The translations under genes were made by a program, and so were the position numbers. Of a stretch of 64,000 nucleotides of DNA, positions 7,901 through 16,478 are shown one piece after another (the first letter of the stretch is position 1; every line of letters starts with the position of its first letter). Below the pieces are notes generated by a model, which saw nothing but the letters and a program-made list of their open reading frames with translations, searched no databases and was not told the origin of the DNA. This DNA comes from UA16 sp965661575 (lineage in GTDB: Bacteria; Bacteroidota; Bacteroidia; Flavobacteriales_D; Sanyastnellaceae). The stretch covers positions 1 to 64,000 of the forward strand of contig CBFIEJ010000005.1 in NCBI GenBank assembly GCA_965661575.1. Reading direction: 5' to 3'.

Positions 7901-9491
7901 AGATTGGTTCCAGCCCGTGCAAGGGCTCCAGGGTTTGAAACCTGCAAAAGAGGTGCGCTTGATTTTGGGTGATCAACTCAATGCCATGCATTCTTGGTTC
8001 AGCGGTGAGCCTGAGCCTGAGGTGATTTACGTGATGATGGAAATGCGTCAAGAAACGGATTATGCGCCTCATCATTTGCAAAAGGTGGTTGCCTTTTTTG
8101 GTGCGATGCGGCTATTCGCTTCCGAGCGAGCTTCGGCAGACCATCGTATTTTCTACTTGACCTTGGATGACTCTCGCAACCTGCAATCACTCACCGACAA
8201 CTTGGATTGGATCATAAGCGATGTGGGAGCGAAACGAGTGACCTATCAACTGCCGGATGAATACCGCTTGGACGAACAACTGAGCATTTGGGGCGATGCA
8301 GTGCAGGATCGAGGGCTGGAGATTGCTGTCGCTGATACGGAACACTTTTATACGCAACGGGAAGAGCTTGCGCTGTTCTTCAAAGGCAAGAAGACCTACC
8401 GACTCGAGAACTTCTACCGTGCTATGCGAAAGAAGCATGAGGTATTGATGACCGCCGTTGGTGAACCTGAAGGCGGGAGCTGGAATTACGATGCCTCGAA
8501 CAGGCAGAAATTGCCCAAAGATCACATGCCACCGTTGCCATTGACATTGGACCGCAATGTTGAGGGCTTGGTGGAAGTCATAGCAGCATCGGGTGTTGAA
8601 ACCACCGGTCGCATCGATGCAAAGCGATTTGGGTGGCCGATTACACGGGCCGAAGGACTGCAAGTCTTGGAATATTTCGTGGACGAGTTGCTGCCACATT
8701 TTGGAGATTTTCAGGATGCGCTTACCACCAATAGCTGGAGTGTTTATCATTCCCGTCTGAGTTTTGTGATGAATGCCAAGCTTTTATCTCCTGCGGAAGT
8801 GGTCAGCAGAGTAGAGCAGGCCTATCAGCTTCAACCGGAACGCATTGATATTTCACAAGCAGAAGGGTTCATTCGACAAATTCTGGGGTGGCGAGAATAC
8901 ATGCGGGGTGTATACTGGGCTCACATGCCCGAGTACGAAACGCTAAATTTCTTCGAGCATAAACGAGCCCTTCCGAGTTGGTTTTGGACAGGAAAAACAA
9001 AAATGGCTTGCGTTTCTCATGCGATTGATCAAACCATGGAGCATGCCTATGCTCATCACATCCAGCGTTTGATGGTGACCGGTAATTTTGCCCTCCTCGC
9101 GGGAATACACCCCGACGAGTTGGACGCGTGGTACCTGGGTGTGTACATCGACGCCTTGCAATGGGTGGAGATTACAAACACACGTGGGATGAGTCAATTT
9201 GCAGACGGTGGAATTGTGGGTTCAAAGCCCTATGTGAGCAGCGCTCAATACTTGAAGAAAATGGGGCATTACTGCAAAGGTTGCCATTATGATCCGAATG
9301 AAAAGGTGGGCGAAAAGGCCTGTCCGTTCAATGCATTGTACTGGGACTTTTATGAACGCCACAGGGAAAAACTGGAGCGCAACCCGCGCATAGGAATGGC
9401 TTACCGCACATGGGATCGAATGGATCCGGACAAGCAACGTGCGCTGCTCGATACGGCAGCGATGAATTTGAATCGATTGGAAGAATTGTAA
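7893..9491 (+). CDS. Iron-sulfur bacterial cryptochrome/photolyase (FeS-BCP, PhrB/CryB class)
   Basis: This 532-residue flavoprotein belongs to the cryptochrome/photolyase-related class with a [4Fe-4S] cluster, which repairs (6-4) photoproducts or senses blue light and can bind a lumazine antenna. The cluster Cys are at 373, 461, 464 and 477. Their spacing (88, 3, 13) is identical to that in Agrobacterium PhrB (Cys 350, 438, 441, 454), as I recall it. The N-terminal antenna domain has LRLILGDQL-type sequence (VRLILGDQLNAMHSWF), and the C-terminal FAD domain has LGWREYMRG and ALQWVEITNTRGMSQFADGG. The start was set at 7893, which overlaps DUF2256; the upstream extension to 7785 only re-reads DUF2256 codons. 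Repair versus signalling cannot be decided here. Confidence 0.93.
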   Translation: MLEDWFQPVQGLQGLKPAKEVRLILGDQLNAMHSWFSGEPEPEVIYVMMEMRQETDYAPHHLQKVVAFFGAMRLFASERASADHRIFYLTLDDSRNLQSLTDNLDWIISDVGAKRVTYQLPDEYRLDEQLSIWGDAVQDRGLEIAVADTEHFYTQREELALFFKGKKTYRLENFYRAMRKKHEVLMTAVGEPEGGSWNYDASNRQKLPKDHMPPLPLTLDRNVEGLVEVIAASGVETTGRIDAKRFGWPITRAEGLQVLEYFVDELLPHFGDFQDALTTNSWSVYHSRLSFVMNAKLLSPAEVVSRVEQAYQLQPERIDISQAEGFIRQILGWREYMRGVYWAHMPEYETLNFFEHKRALPSWFWTGKTKMACVSHAIDQTMEHAYAHHIQRLMVTGNFALLAGIHPDELDAWYLGVYIDALQWVEITNTRGMSQFADGGIVGSKPYVSSAQYLKKMGHYCKGCHYDPNEKVGEKACPFNALYWDFYERHREKLERNPRIGMAYRTWDRMDPDKQRALLDTAAMNLNRLEEL

Positions 9492-10792
9492 TGAGAGCAC
9501 TGTACTGGTTTCGAGAGGATTTGAGGTTGCTGGACAATCCAGCACTAACGGCAATGGCTGAACAGGCTGATGAAGCCGTGTTTGTCTTTGTGATGCCGAA
9601 TGGTCGTCAATGGAGTCGAAGCGAGGAACGCATGGGCGTGCATCGACGACGATTCATGATGGAAAGCCTCTTGGATTTGGATAGCGACCTTCGAAGAAAT
9701 GGCAATCACCTTGTTTTGCTTGAAGGCAACCCCGCGGAGGCTATCCTGCAGGCGGCTGAGCAATGGAATTGCGAAGCGGTGTTTTCGCAAAGGTGTCACA
9801 CGGAAGAAGAAACACGATCTGCCGATGCTGTGGCGGCTTCACTTCCACATTACACGGTGGAAGGAGCAACGCTCGTTCATCCCGAGGACTTGCCTTTTTC
9901 GGTAGCAGACTTGCCTGAGATTTTCTCGCGTTTCAGAAATAAGGTTGAAAAGCGAGGACTCGATATCCGAGACGAATTCCCGATTCCTGTATTGCCACCG
10001 TTTCCTTCCAAAGCACAAGAGTCAACACTTTCATTTGAACTCCCAAGTCGATTGGCAGGACTGCCAGACGATACCATGCTTTTTGATGGCGGATCGGTTC
10101 CAGGATGGAAGCGATTGAATCATTACTTCTGGGGAATAAAGGGGTTGAGTGAGTACAAGCAGACCCGGAATGGCCTGCTGGGATGGGATTATTCTAGCAA
10201 GTTCAGTCCGTGGTTGGCTTGGGGATGCATAAGCCCTCGCTCCATCTACCATGCGATCCGGCGCTATGAAGAAGATGAAGGGGCAAACGACAGCACGTAT
10301 TGGCTCATTTTTGAATTGTTGTGGCGTGACTATTTTCGATTCGTAGCCTTGCAGCATGGTAAACGAATTTGGCATGAGACGGGCTTGAAAGAGTCGCCGC
10401 GCAATCCAGTTTCACATCACCCCTTACAATGGAAGGCCTGGTGTACGGGCAATACGCGCAGCGCATTTGTGAATGCCAACATGCATGAACTCCGCCTCAC
10501 AGGATTCATGTCCAACCGAGGACGTCAAAATGTTGCGTCCTACGCGGTTCATGACCTCGGACTGGATTGGCGTGCCTGCGCTGCTTGGTTTGAACATTGG
10601 CTCATCGATTTTGACCCCTGCAGCAATACGGGCAACTGGCTTTACGTGGCTGGAATTGGGAATGATCCTCGACCACAAAGAAAATTCGATCTAGACTGGC
10701 AAGCAGAGCGGTATGATCCTCAAGGAGCATTCCAAGCTCATTGGGGTCGCCTCGGCGAGATTTTTCCACTCGATCCAGATGAGGTGCCATGA
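9491..10792 (+). CDS. DASH-type cryptochrome
   Basis: This 433-residue protein has an N-terminal photolyase domain (MRALYWFREDLRLLDNPAL) and a C-terminal FAD-binding domain with GLLGWDYSSKFSPWLAWGCIS, ELLWRDYFRFVALQHG, TGFMSNRGRQNVASY and DFDPCSNTGNWLYVAGIGND. These match DASH cryptochromes, which repair cyclobutane dimers in single-stranded DNA and bind FAD plus a folate antenna. The ATG shares one base with the upstream stop (TAATG at 9489-9493), so the two photolyase-family genes are coupled; the upstream GTG/ATG options lie inside the previous gene. The stop overlaps the next start (ATGATG at 10789). Confidence 0.93.
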   Translation: MRALYWFREDLRLLDNPALTAMAEQADEAVFVFVMPNGRQWSRSEERMGVHRRRFMMESLLDLDSDLRRNGNHLVLLEGNPAEAILQAAEQWNCEAVFSQRCHTEEETRSADAVAASLPHYTVEGATLVHPEDLPFSVADLPEIFSRFRNKVEKRGLDIRDEFPIPVLPPFPSKAQESTLSFELPSRLAGLPDDTMLFDGGSVPGWKRLNHYFWGIKGLSEYKQTRNGLLGWDYSSKFSPWLAWGCISPRSIYHAIRRYEEDEGANDSTYWLIFELLWRDYFRFVALQHGKRIWHETGLKESPRNPVSHHPLQWKAWCTGNTRSAFVNANMHELRLTGFMSNRGRQNVASYAVHDLGLDWRACAAWFEHWLIDFDPCSNTGNWLYVAGIGNDPRPQRKFDLDWQAERYDPQGAFQAHWGRLGEIFPLDPDEVP

Positions 10793-11247
10793 TGCATTGG
10801 AATGTCACCTACAATGATCCCAACCGATGGAACGAGGTTCATGCGATTTGCGGGCCGAGGTGGCCGTGGTTGGAGGGAATTCGGCAGTCGATGAAAGGAA
10901 ATCCATTGGGTTCACCTAAAATGGATTTGATCGGACTCGAAGGATTAGAGGAACTGCAGGAAATGCGCGAGGATCTCACTCATCGAACCGGAGTGAATTT
11001 TTTGCGGACCATGGACGGTATTGTGGCCTTCACCAAAGTCAGGCTGGAAGTTTATGCCATTCCCATCCGATGTGCTGAGGTGCTCGAGGTGATTGACGAG
11101 CCATCGCATGATGCTCCGGGCAAGGCTGAAGTCAAAATAACCTTCAGCCGGGATCAGCACAAAGTAACCATGCGGATGGAAGGCTCCCAATCATCCGCGG
11201 AACGAATGACGAAGTGGCTCAAGAGAGGAGTCCATCGTCTCTCCTGA
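10789..11247 (+). CDS. Hypothetical protein coupled to the DASH cryptochrome
   Basis: I do not recognise this 152-residue protein. It overlaps the end of the cryptochrome gene by 4 nt, so it is almost certainly cotranslated with it. It has no signal peptide or membrane span. The first 30 residues are rich in Trp and Pro (HWNVTYNDPNRWN, GPRWPWLEG). A central segment, FTKVRLEVYAIPIRCAEVLEVID, looks like beta strands, and a basic tail RMTKWLKRGVHRLS ends the protein. The fold could be a small alpha/beta or PH-like domain. Its context points to photoreactivation or light signalling, but no function is proposed. Confidence 0.8.
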   Translation: MMHWNVTYNDPNRWNEVHAICGPRWPWLEGIRQSMKGNPLGSPKMDLIGLEGLEELQEMREDLTHRTGVNFLRTMDGIVAFTKVRLEVYAIPIRCAEVLEVIDEPSHDAPGKAEVKITFSRDQHKVTMRMEGSQSSAERMTKWLKRGVHRLS

Positions 11248-11253
11248 GCGGGG

Positions 11254-11823
11254 TCAATCCTTGGTCCAATTGGCTGGACAGCCTTGACCACTTTCTTGGA
11301 CATGGCAAAGAGCATCGACCATGCGCAAGGCTTCGTCTACACTGCGTCCTAGGGTGAAGAAATTGACCAATTGATGCTGGACCATGCCATTTTTATCGAT
11401 GAGAAAAGACCCGCGAAGGGCAATCATTTCAGAGTCGCAAGTGAGCAATCCTTCGTCAGAATACTCGTAGTCACCGCTGATGACATCGTAGTTGGTGGCG
11501 ATGGTTTTGTTGGCATCGCTGACAATGGGGAATGTCACTCCTTCAATGCCTCCTTTTTCCTGGGGCATCCGTGCTGCTGCTGCATGTGCATCTGCGGTGT
11601 CAGTTGAGCACGCAACGACTGCGGTATTTCGTTCCTCAAAGTCGCTCAATCGTTCTTGAAAAGCGACCAGTTCGCTCTGGCACAGCCCGGTAAAATCCTT
11701 GGGGTAAAAAATCAGCAGAACGTTTTGCTTTCCCTTGTAAGAGTCGAGTGAGAAGTTTCGGACAATTTTTCCATCGATGAAGGCACTGGATGAAAAATGG
11801 GGAGCAGTTTTACCGACGAGCAT
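11254..11823 (-). CDS. Typical 2-Cys peroxiredoxin (AhpC/Prx1 type)
   Basis: This 189-residue thiol peroxidase reduces peroxides. The peroxidatic Cys48 sits in FYPKDFTGLCQSE, a variant of the usual DFTFVCPTE. The resolving Cys182 lies in GCPANW near the C-terminus, as in dimeric AhpC/Prx1 enzymes. The start MLVGKTAPHF at 11823 fits the family N-terminus better than the in-frame ATG at 11877. The gene converges with the photolyase cassette (6 nt between stops) and diverges from ppk1. There is no adjacent AhpF, so reduction by thioredoxin is likely. Confidence 0.92.
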   Translation of the reverse strand: MLVGKTAPHFSSSAFIDGKIVRNFSLDSYKGKQNVLLIFYPKDFTGLCQSELVAFQERLSDFEERNTAVVACSTDTADAHAAAARMPQEKGGIEGVTFPIVSDANKTIATNYDVISGDYEYSDEGLLTCDSEMIALRGSFLIDKNGMVQHQLVNFFTLGRSVDEALRMVDALCHVQESGQGCPANWTKD

Positions 11824-11889
11824 GGCGAATTTTTTTGAGAATTGTGAGTCAAAGTTAAGGGCTTCCTCGCTTTGCAATACCTTAAAAAG

Positions 11890-11897
11890 TATATTTG
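11890..11897 (+). promoter_or_regulatory. -7 box of ppk1
   Basis: TATATTTG is a perfect TAnnTTTG box. TTTG at 11871-11874 could be the -33 element but gives a short 15-base spacer. The box covers the in-frame TTG at 11895, so translation should start downstream at GTG 11901 or 11916. Confidence 0.55.
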
Positions 11898-11900
11898 ATC

Positions 11901-13973
11901 GTGACTAAAAATCCCGTGCATTCTGATCGTCTGATCAACCGTGAACTCAGCTGGCTGTCGTTCAATCACCGCGTATTGCAGGAGGCCGTACGCCTCGACA
12001 ATCCGTTGATTGAGCGGGTTCGTTTCTTGGGCATTTTCTCCAACAATATGGATGAATTTTTCCGTGTGCGCGTGGCCAATTTGCAGCGGGCCTTGTTGGT
12101 GGACGAATCGAGTGTGACTACGCTGGGCTTTGATGTTCAGCAAACGCTGCAAGCAGTGACCAGTCGCGTAGTTGCGTTGCAAGGGGAATACAACGAAGCA
12201 TACGAAAAAGTTGAAGAGGCGTTGAAAGAGGAGGGGATAAGGATTCTCAATGAGGAGCAGCTTTCTGGCGAGCAAGAAGAGTTCGTGTCGAATTACTTTA
12301 AACAACAGATCCGCCCTCATTTGGTCCCGATTATGATCACAGAGGATCGGCCATTTCCGGACTTGAAAGACGGTGTGTTGTATTTCGTTGTCGGGCTTGA
12401 GACTCAAAATGGATCCAAAGTGGACAAGGACTATGCCCTTGTGCAAATTCCGCCGCATCGTCCGCGCTTTGTGATTCTACCATCGCCACAAGGAAATCGA
12501 TCGGTTGCTTTTGTAGATGATGTCATTCGGAAGGAGTTGCATAAGATTTTCCAACTTTTTCAACCAGACCGGTTGTATGCACATGCGATCAAAGTCACAC
12601 GCGATGCGGAGATTGACATGGATGATGATCTTTCCATGTCACTCATGGATAAGATGGCAGATGGAGTCAGTCAACGCAAGAATGGTGATTTTGTCCGTAT
12701 GATTTATGACCGTGAAATGCCAGCAGCCATGCTGGATTTGGTCATGGAAAAGCTCGATTTGGGAGAAAGTGAAAATGTCATTTCTGGATCGCGTTATCAC
12801 AACCGAAAGGATTTGATGAAGTTTCCAGACTTCGGTCGAAGTGATTTGGTGTTCCCGAAACAGAAATCTCGAAAGCACAGGCAGTTCCAAGGAAAGAGCA
12901 GTATGCTCAATCAAGTTGTGAAGCGGGATGTACTCTTGCATTATCCCTACCATAATTTCGGTCAGGTGGTCGATGCCTTGCGCGAAGCTGCCATCGATCC
13001 ATCCGTGCAGCGCATTTGCATCAACCTGTATCGGGTTGCTCACAATTCCAAGATCATCAATGCTCTGGTCAATGCAGCGTACAATGGTAAGGACGTGCAA
13101 GTGGTCATCGAGTTGGCCGCTCGGTTTGACGAACGGCACAATATCAAGATCTCCAATGTGCTCCAGGAAGCGGGTATTCAGGTGGAGTTTGGAGTTACCG
13201 GACTAAAAGTGCATTCCAAAATGTTCTTGATCGACCGCCTAGTGGACGGAGAACTCCAGCGCATCGGTTACATTGGAACAGGTAATTTTCACGAAGAGAT
13301 GGCTCGGGTGTTCAGTGATTTTGGTTTGTTTACAGCGAATCCAGCACTCACAGGAGAGATTGCCAAACTGTTCAGTTTCTTTTCGAATAATTATGAGCGA
13401 CCTGATTTTGAACATCTCATCGTCAGTCCATACCAGACACGCCTCACTTTCTTAAAGCTCCTTGCTCAAGAGACAGATCACGCGCGAAACGGACTTCCTG
13501 CGCGCGTCATTCTGAAGCTGAACAACCTCGTAGATGCTGAGATGATTGAAGCCTTGTATGCTGCTAGTGGTCATGGAGTGCGCATTGATTTGATTGTTCG
13601 TGGCATTTGCTCATTGATTCCAGGAGTCAAGGGAATGAGTGAAAACATCCGGGTGCGCAGCCTTTTGGGGCGTTACCTCGAACACGCTCGAATCCTCTAC
13701 TTTGCAAACAATGGCGCTCCGAGGTACTTTTTGAGTTCTGCCGATTGGATGAAGCGCAATTTGGATCATCGGGTTGAGGTAAGTGTTCCCATTGAGGACC
13801 TGCAATTGCAGTCGGTGCTGGCTCAATTCCTCGACCACCAGCTCAAAGACAATGTGCATGCCCGGAAAGTCGATTTGCGCTTTTCCAATGCGTTTATCCA
13901 ACCGAAAAAAGGAGGGAAGTCGGTGGACGCATCTGAGCTGATGCAGCAGATTTATGACGAATCTCGAGACTAA
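11901..13973 (+). CDS. ppk1: Polyphosphate kinase 1
   Basis: PPK1 reversibly moves the terminal phosphate of ATP onto inorganic polyphosphate. The protein is about 690 residues, as usual. The N-terminal domain opens with INRELSWLSFN; the head domain and two phospholipase-D-like C-terminal domains follow. His438 in VHSKMFLID aligns with the autophosphorylated His (435 in E. coli), followed by GTGNFHEEMARVFSDFGLFT. No ATG is available: the TTG at 11895 lies inside a predicted -7 box, so GTG at 11901 (possibly leaderless) is chosen, with GTG at 11916 as an alternative. The exopolyphosphatase gene follows 28 nt later, so synthesis and breakdown are linked. Confidence 0.96.
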   Translation: MTKNPVHSDRLINRELSWLSFNHRVLQEAVRLDNPLIERVRFLGIFSNNMDEFFRVRVANLQRALLVDESSVTTLGFDVQQTLQAVTSRVVALQGEYNEAYEKVEEALKEEGIRILNEEQLSGEQEEFVSNYFKQQIRPHLVPIMITEDRPFPDLKDGVLYFVVGLETQNGSKVDKDYALVQIPPHRPRFVILPSPQGNRSVAFVDDVIRKELHKIFQLFQPDRLYAHAIKVTRDAEIDMDDDLSMSLMDKMADGVSQRKNGDFVRMIYDREMPAAMLDLVMEKLDLGESENVISGSRYHNRKDLMKFPDFGRSDLVFPKQKSRKHRQFQGKSSMLNQVVKRDVLLHYPYHNFGQVVDALREAAIDPSVQRICINLYRVAHNSKIINALVNAAYNGKDVQVVIELAARFDERHNIKISNVLQEAGIQVEFGVTGLKVHSKMFLIDRLVDGELQRIGYIGTGNFHEEMARVFSDFGLFTANPALTGEIAKLFSFFSNNYERPDFEHLIVSPYQTRLTFLKLLAQETDHARNGLPARVILKLNNLVDAEMIEALYAASGHGVRIDLIVRGICSLIPGVKGMSENIRVRSLLGRYLEHARILYFANNGAPRYFLSSADWMKRNLDHRVEVSVPIEDLQLQSVLAQFLDHQLKDNVHARKVDLRFSNAFIQPKKGGKSVDASELMQQIYDESRD

Positions 13974-14001
13974 ATCGATTTCTGCGTTAATTTTATAATC
14001 C

Positions 14002-14880
14002 ATGCGCTACGCTGCCATCGACATAGGTTCCAACGCGGTTCGTCTTTTGATCAAGGATATCGGTGAATCCAATGATGACAGTCGTCAACAGGAACGCATC
14101 GCTTATTACCGGGTTCCGCTGAGGCTCGGAGGCGATGTTTTTGAAGGGGATAAGTTGTCCAAATCCAAGGTGAAGAGTCTGGTCAAAGTGATGATCGCCT
14201 TCCGGCACCTCATCGACGTGCAGGACGTCGCAAAGTTTCGGGCAGTGGCCACCAGCGCTCTCAGAAGTGCAAAAAACCGCGACGAGGTCATTGAAGTTGT
14301 CTCTCGAAAAGCGGACATTGAAATCGAATGCCTCAGTGGGGAAGAAGAAGCTGAGCTTATTTTTCAGAATTTCGATGACGCAGGCCGTAAATTCAATCGG
14401 GATCTGCTCTGCATTGATGTAGGCGGCGGAAGCACCGAGCTTTCTGTCGTGCGCGACAATGAACGAATTGCGCTCAAAAGTTTCAAGTTGGGTGCGGTTC
14501 GCATGCTCAAGTCGACGACGCCTGCGGGCGAATGGGAGAAAATCGAGGCCTTCATGCGAAAATACCGCGGGGAAAAGCCGTGGCTCGCTATTGGAACAGG
14601 AGGCAACATCAATCGCTACCATCGAATCGCGCGATTGGAAAAGGACGCCAATCTGCCTGCTTCATCCATTGCATCCATCAAGAAACAGATTGAAGACGTG
14701 CCACTGGAGCAGCGCTCAACGCTGTTTGGCTTAAAGCGCAACAGAGCGGATGTAATCATTCCCGCGGGAGAGATTTACCTGAAAATACTAGCGATGGCCG
14801 AAACAGATTTTGTCTGGGTTCCCAAGGTCGGCTTGGCTGATGGCGTCATTTTGAACATGTGGCGAAATCACATGCTCTAA
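14002..14880 (+). CDS. ppx: Ppx/GppA-family exopolyphosphatase
   Basis: This 292-residue protein of the sugar-kinase/Hsp70/actin fold hydrolyses polyphosphate ends or pppGpp. Visible motifs are the phosphate-1 loop AAIDIGSNAVRLLI at the N-terminus, AVATSALRSAKNRDEV, ECLSGEEEAELIF, the phosphate-2 loop CIDVGGGSTELSVV, and AIGTGGNINRYHR. It has only the two catalytic domains and lacks the C-terminal HD-like part of long Ppx enzymes, as in the shorter Bacteroidota and Actinobacteria forms. Placement directly after ppk1 favours exopolyphosphatase over pppGpp phosphatase. A near-consensus -7 box (TAATTTTA at 13988-13995) may give it its own promoter. Confidence 0.92.
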   Translation: MRYAAIDIGSNAVRLLIKDIGESNDDSRQQERIAYYRVPLRLGGDVFEGDKLSKSKVKSLVKVMIAFRHLIDVQDVAKFRAVATSALRSAKNRDEVIEVVSRKADIEIECLSGEEEAELIFQNFDDAGRKFNRDLLCIDVGGGSTELSVVRDNERIALKSFKLGAVRMLKSTTPAGEWEKIEAFMRKYRGEKPWLAIGTGGNINRYHRIARLEKDANLPASSIASIKKQIEDVPLEQRSTLFGLKRNRADVIIPAGEIYLKILAMAETDFVWVPKVGLADGVILNMWRNHML

Positions 14881-14905
14881 AGGTCAAAACGAAGCGCGAG
14901 GGCCT

Positions 14906-16375
14906 TTATTTCAAATTTTCGTTCAAGAATTTGTCCACCTCAAAGTATCGCTTGGGCTTCAGTACAATTTTGCCTTCTTTGTCTAGCAAAAAGTAGGTTG
15001 GCGTTGCTGTGACTTTATAATCACCAACCACCGGACTATTCCAGGCTTGCAATTGACTTACATTTGGCCACGTCATTCCGTTGTCCGCAATGGCTTTTTC
15101 CCAAGTCGCTTTTACTTGGTCCAAGCTGATGCCAATGACCTCAAAGCCCTTGTAGCCGTGCTTCGCATACATCGGGCCAATGTTGGGCATTTCCTGTTCA
15201 CACTTGTGGCACCACGATGCCCAAAACATGAGAAGAGTATACTCGTTTTGCTTAGCTGTCTCGTACAAATCAAGTGTGCCCCCGTTCCACTTATCGATTT
15301 GAAAGTTTGGAGGTGTCTTTCCTACCTGTAAATTGATGATGCCTTGGGCGCGCAAGCGGATGGCATCGCTCAAATCTGCTCCACAGTCTTCATCGAAAAT
15401 GTAGTTGTCTAAAATGTACTGGCAGATCGTTTCTTTTCCGGTGTTGTAAAAGCCATCGAGCATTGAATACAAAACGCTCTCGAGCGCGACAGGGTTGGGC
15501 TCAAAGTGCGCCTTGACCAAATCGATGCAAGCAAGGAAACCACTGTCAGTGCCTCCGCTGAATGCACGCATCATCTTTTGGATGCGATCGCTCAATGCCA
15601 TTGACCGAACAGCGCTGTTGTCAAGAGGGTCAATGTCTTCAAAAAAGCGTCCTTGCAACGTGGGGTATTTGGGGTTTTTCCATCCCAACCATTTGGCGAA
15701 GTATGTTCCCGGATTGGCATCCATCATGGCATGCTGCTCGTCGGAAAACTCGTTTTCTTTGGCTTTGATTTGACCTTCGATTCGGCTGCGAAAAGCACCA
15801 GCGTCTTTGATGCCCTGACGAAGTTTTCGAACGGCTTGGTCATGCTGTGTTTGTTTGGTCTGGTAGGCAAACCACGCGGTGTTTTCAACAGATCCAGCGG
15901 CACTCTTTGTCGCGCTCAGTCGGCTTGACTTGAACTCAATGAACAAATCGGGTTCATCGGGATTGATGATGATATCGGTGGCGTTGGTTTCTCCGTTGTA
16001 GCTGATTTTGAAGAAGCCTCGGCCAAGGTCTAACTCGCCGAAATCAAAAGCTCGATTCACCAATTTGGTGCGCGCAATCTCCGATGTGTTACGGCTTTCA
16101 CTTTCATACAAAATAACGTCTCCAGATGTGGCTGACGTCATTGTGCCGTGCACTCGAACAGTTCCCGTTTTGTCGCCTCGGTTCTGATCATTGGTCCCGT
16201 CCTTGTAGAGAGGCGAAACCTCTGCGTTTTGCGGTGTTGCGGTAGTGGATTCGCTAGTGGATGCGCTAGAGGATGGAGTATCGTTAGAAGCGGCTGAATT
16301 GGCAGGTGCTTCTGCATTGCATGCCATCATGGTCCATGCTGCGAAGAGAACTGTGCTGAGAGGAGTCATTTTCAT
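14906..16375 (-). CDS. TlpA-like thioredoxin-domain lipoprotein
   Basis: This 489-residue exported protein has a lipoprotein signal (MMAC lipobox at about residue 19) and a Ser/Thr/Ala-rich linker. Next come a DUF4369-like beta region (FFKISYNGETNATDIIIN), a long helical middle, and a C-terminal thioredoxin-fold domain with the active-site motif WCHKC (Cys389, Cys392), a VIGISLD strand and the cis-Pro TATPTYF. Bacteroidota proteins of this layout are thiol-disulfide oxidoreductases anchored in the periplasm, probably for disulfide reduction or cytochrome maturation; the partner is unknown. It converges with ppx and has its own divergent promoter. Confidence 0.9.
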   Translation of the reverse strand: MKMTPLSTVLFAAWTMMACNAEAPANSAASNDTPSSSASTSESTTATPQNAEVSPLYKDGTNDQNRGDKTGTVRVHGTMTSATSGDVILYESESRNTSEIARTKLVNRAFDFGELDLGRGFFKISYNGETNATDIIINPDEPDLFIEFKSSRLSATKSAAGSVENTAWFAYQTKQTQHDQAVRKLRQGIKDAGAFRSRIEGQIKAKENEFSDEQHAMMDANPGTYFAKWLGWKNPKYPTLQGRFFEDIDPLDNSAVRSMALSDRIQKMMRAFSGGTDSGFLACIDLVKAHFEPNPVALESVLYSMLDGFYNTGKETICQYILDNYIFDEDCGADLSDAIRLRAQGIINLQVGKTPPNFQIDKWNGGTLDLYETAKQNEYTLLMFWASWCHKCEQEMPNIGPMYAKHGYKGFEVIGISLDQVKATWEKAIADNGMTWPNVSQLQAWNSPVVGDYKVTATPTYFLLDKEGKIVLKPKRYFEVDKFLNENLK

Positions 16376-16393
16376 TTAGACTTCGATTTGTTA

Positions 16394-16401
16394 CAAATTT
16401 A
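16394..16401 (-). promoter_or_regulatory. -7 box of the TlpA-like gene
   Basis: On the minus strand TAAATTTG matches the TAnnTTTG box perfectly. Transcription would begin near 16389, about 14 nt before the ATG at 16375. Confidence 0.5.
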
Positions 16402-16435
16402 ACAATGGAAGCGCTGGAAAACGAGGTGGAATTAA

Positions 16436-16466
16436 TTTGTTGGCTTATCTTCACTTTCTATCATTG
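16436..16466 (+). promoter_or_regulatory. Promoter of the 188-aa hypothetical gene
   Basis: TTTG at 16436-16439, a 19-base spacer, and TATCATTG at 16459-16466 (seven of eight matches) form a full Bacteroidota-type promoter. It places transcription start near 16470 and supports the ATG at 16479. Confidence 0.5.
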
Positions 16467-16478
16467 ATTTCTGGAAGA

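Noticed and set aside
11712..12458. 248-aa minus-strand open frame across the peroxiredoxin/ppk1 start region
   Set aside because: It is antisense to ppk1 and out of frame with the peroxiredoxin gene; codon pattern is that of a shadow.
14880..14912. AAAGGTC / GGCCTTT hairpin between ppx and the TlpA-like gene
   Set aside because: The stem is only 7 bp with a 15-base loop and no T-run; too weak to call a terminator.
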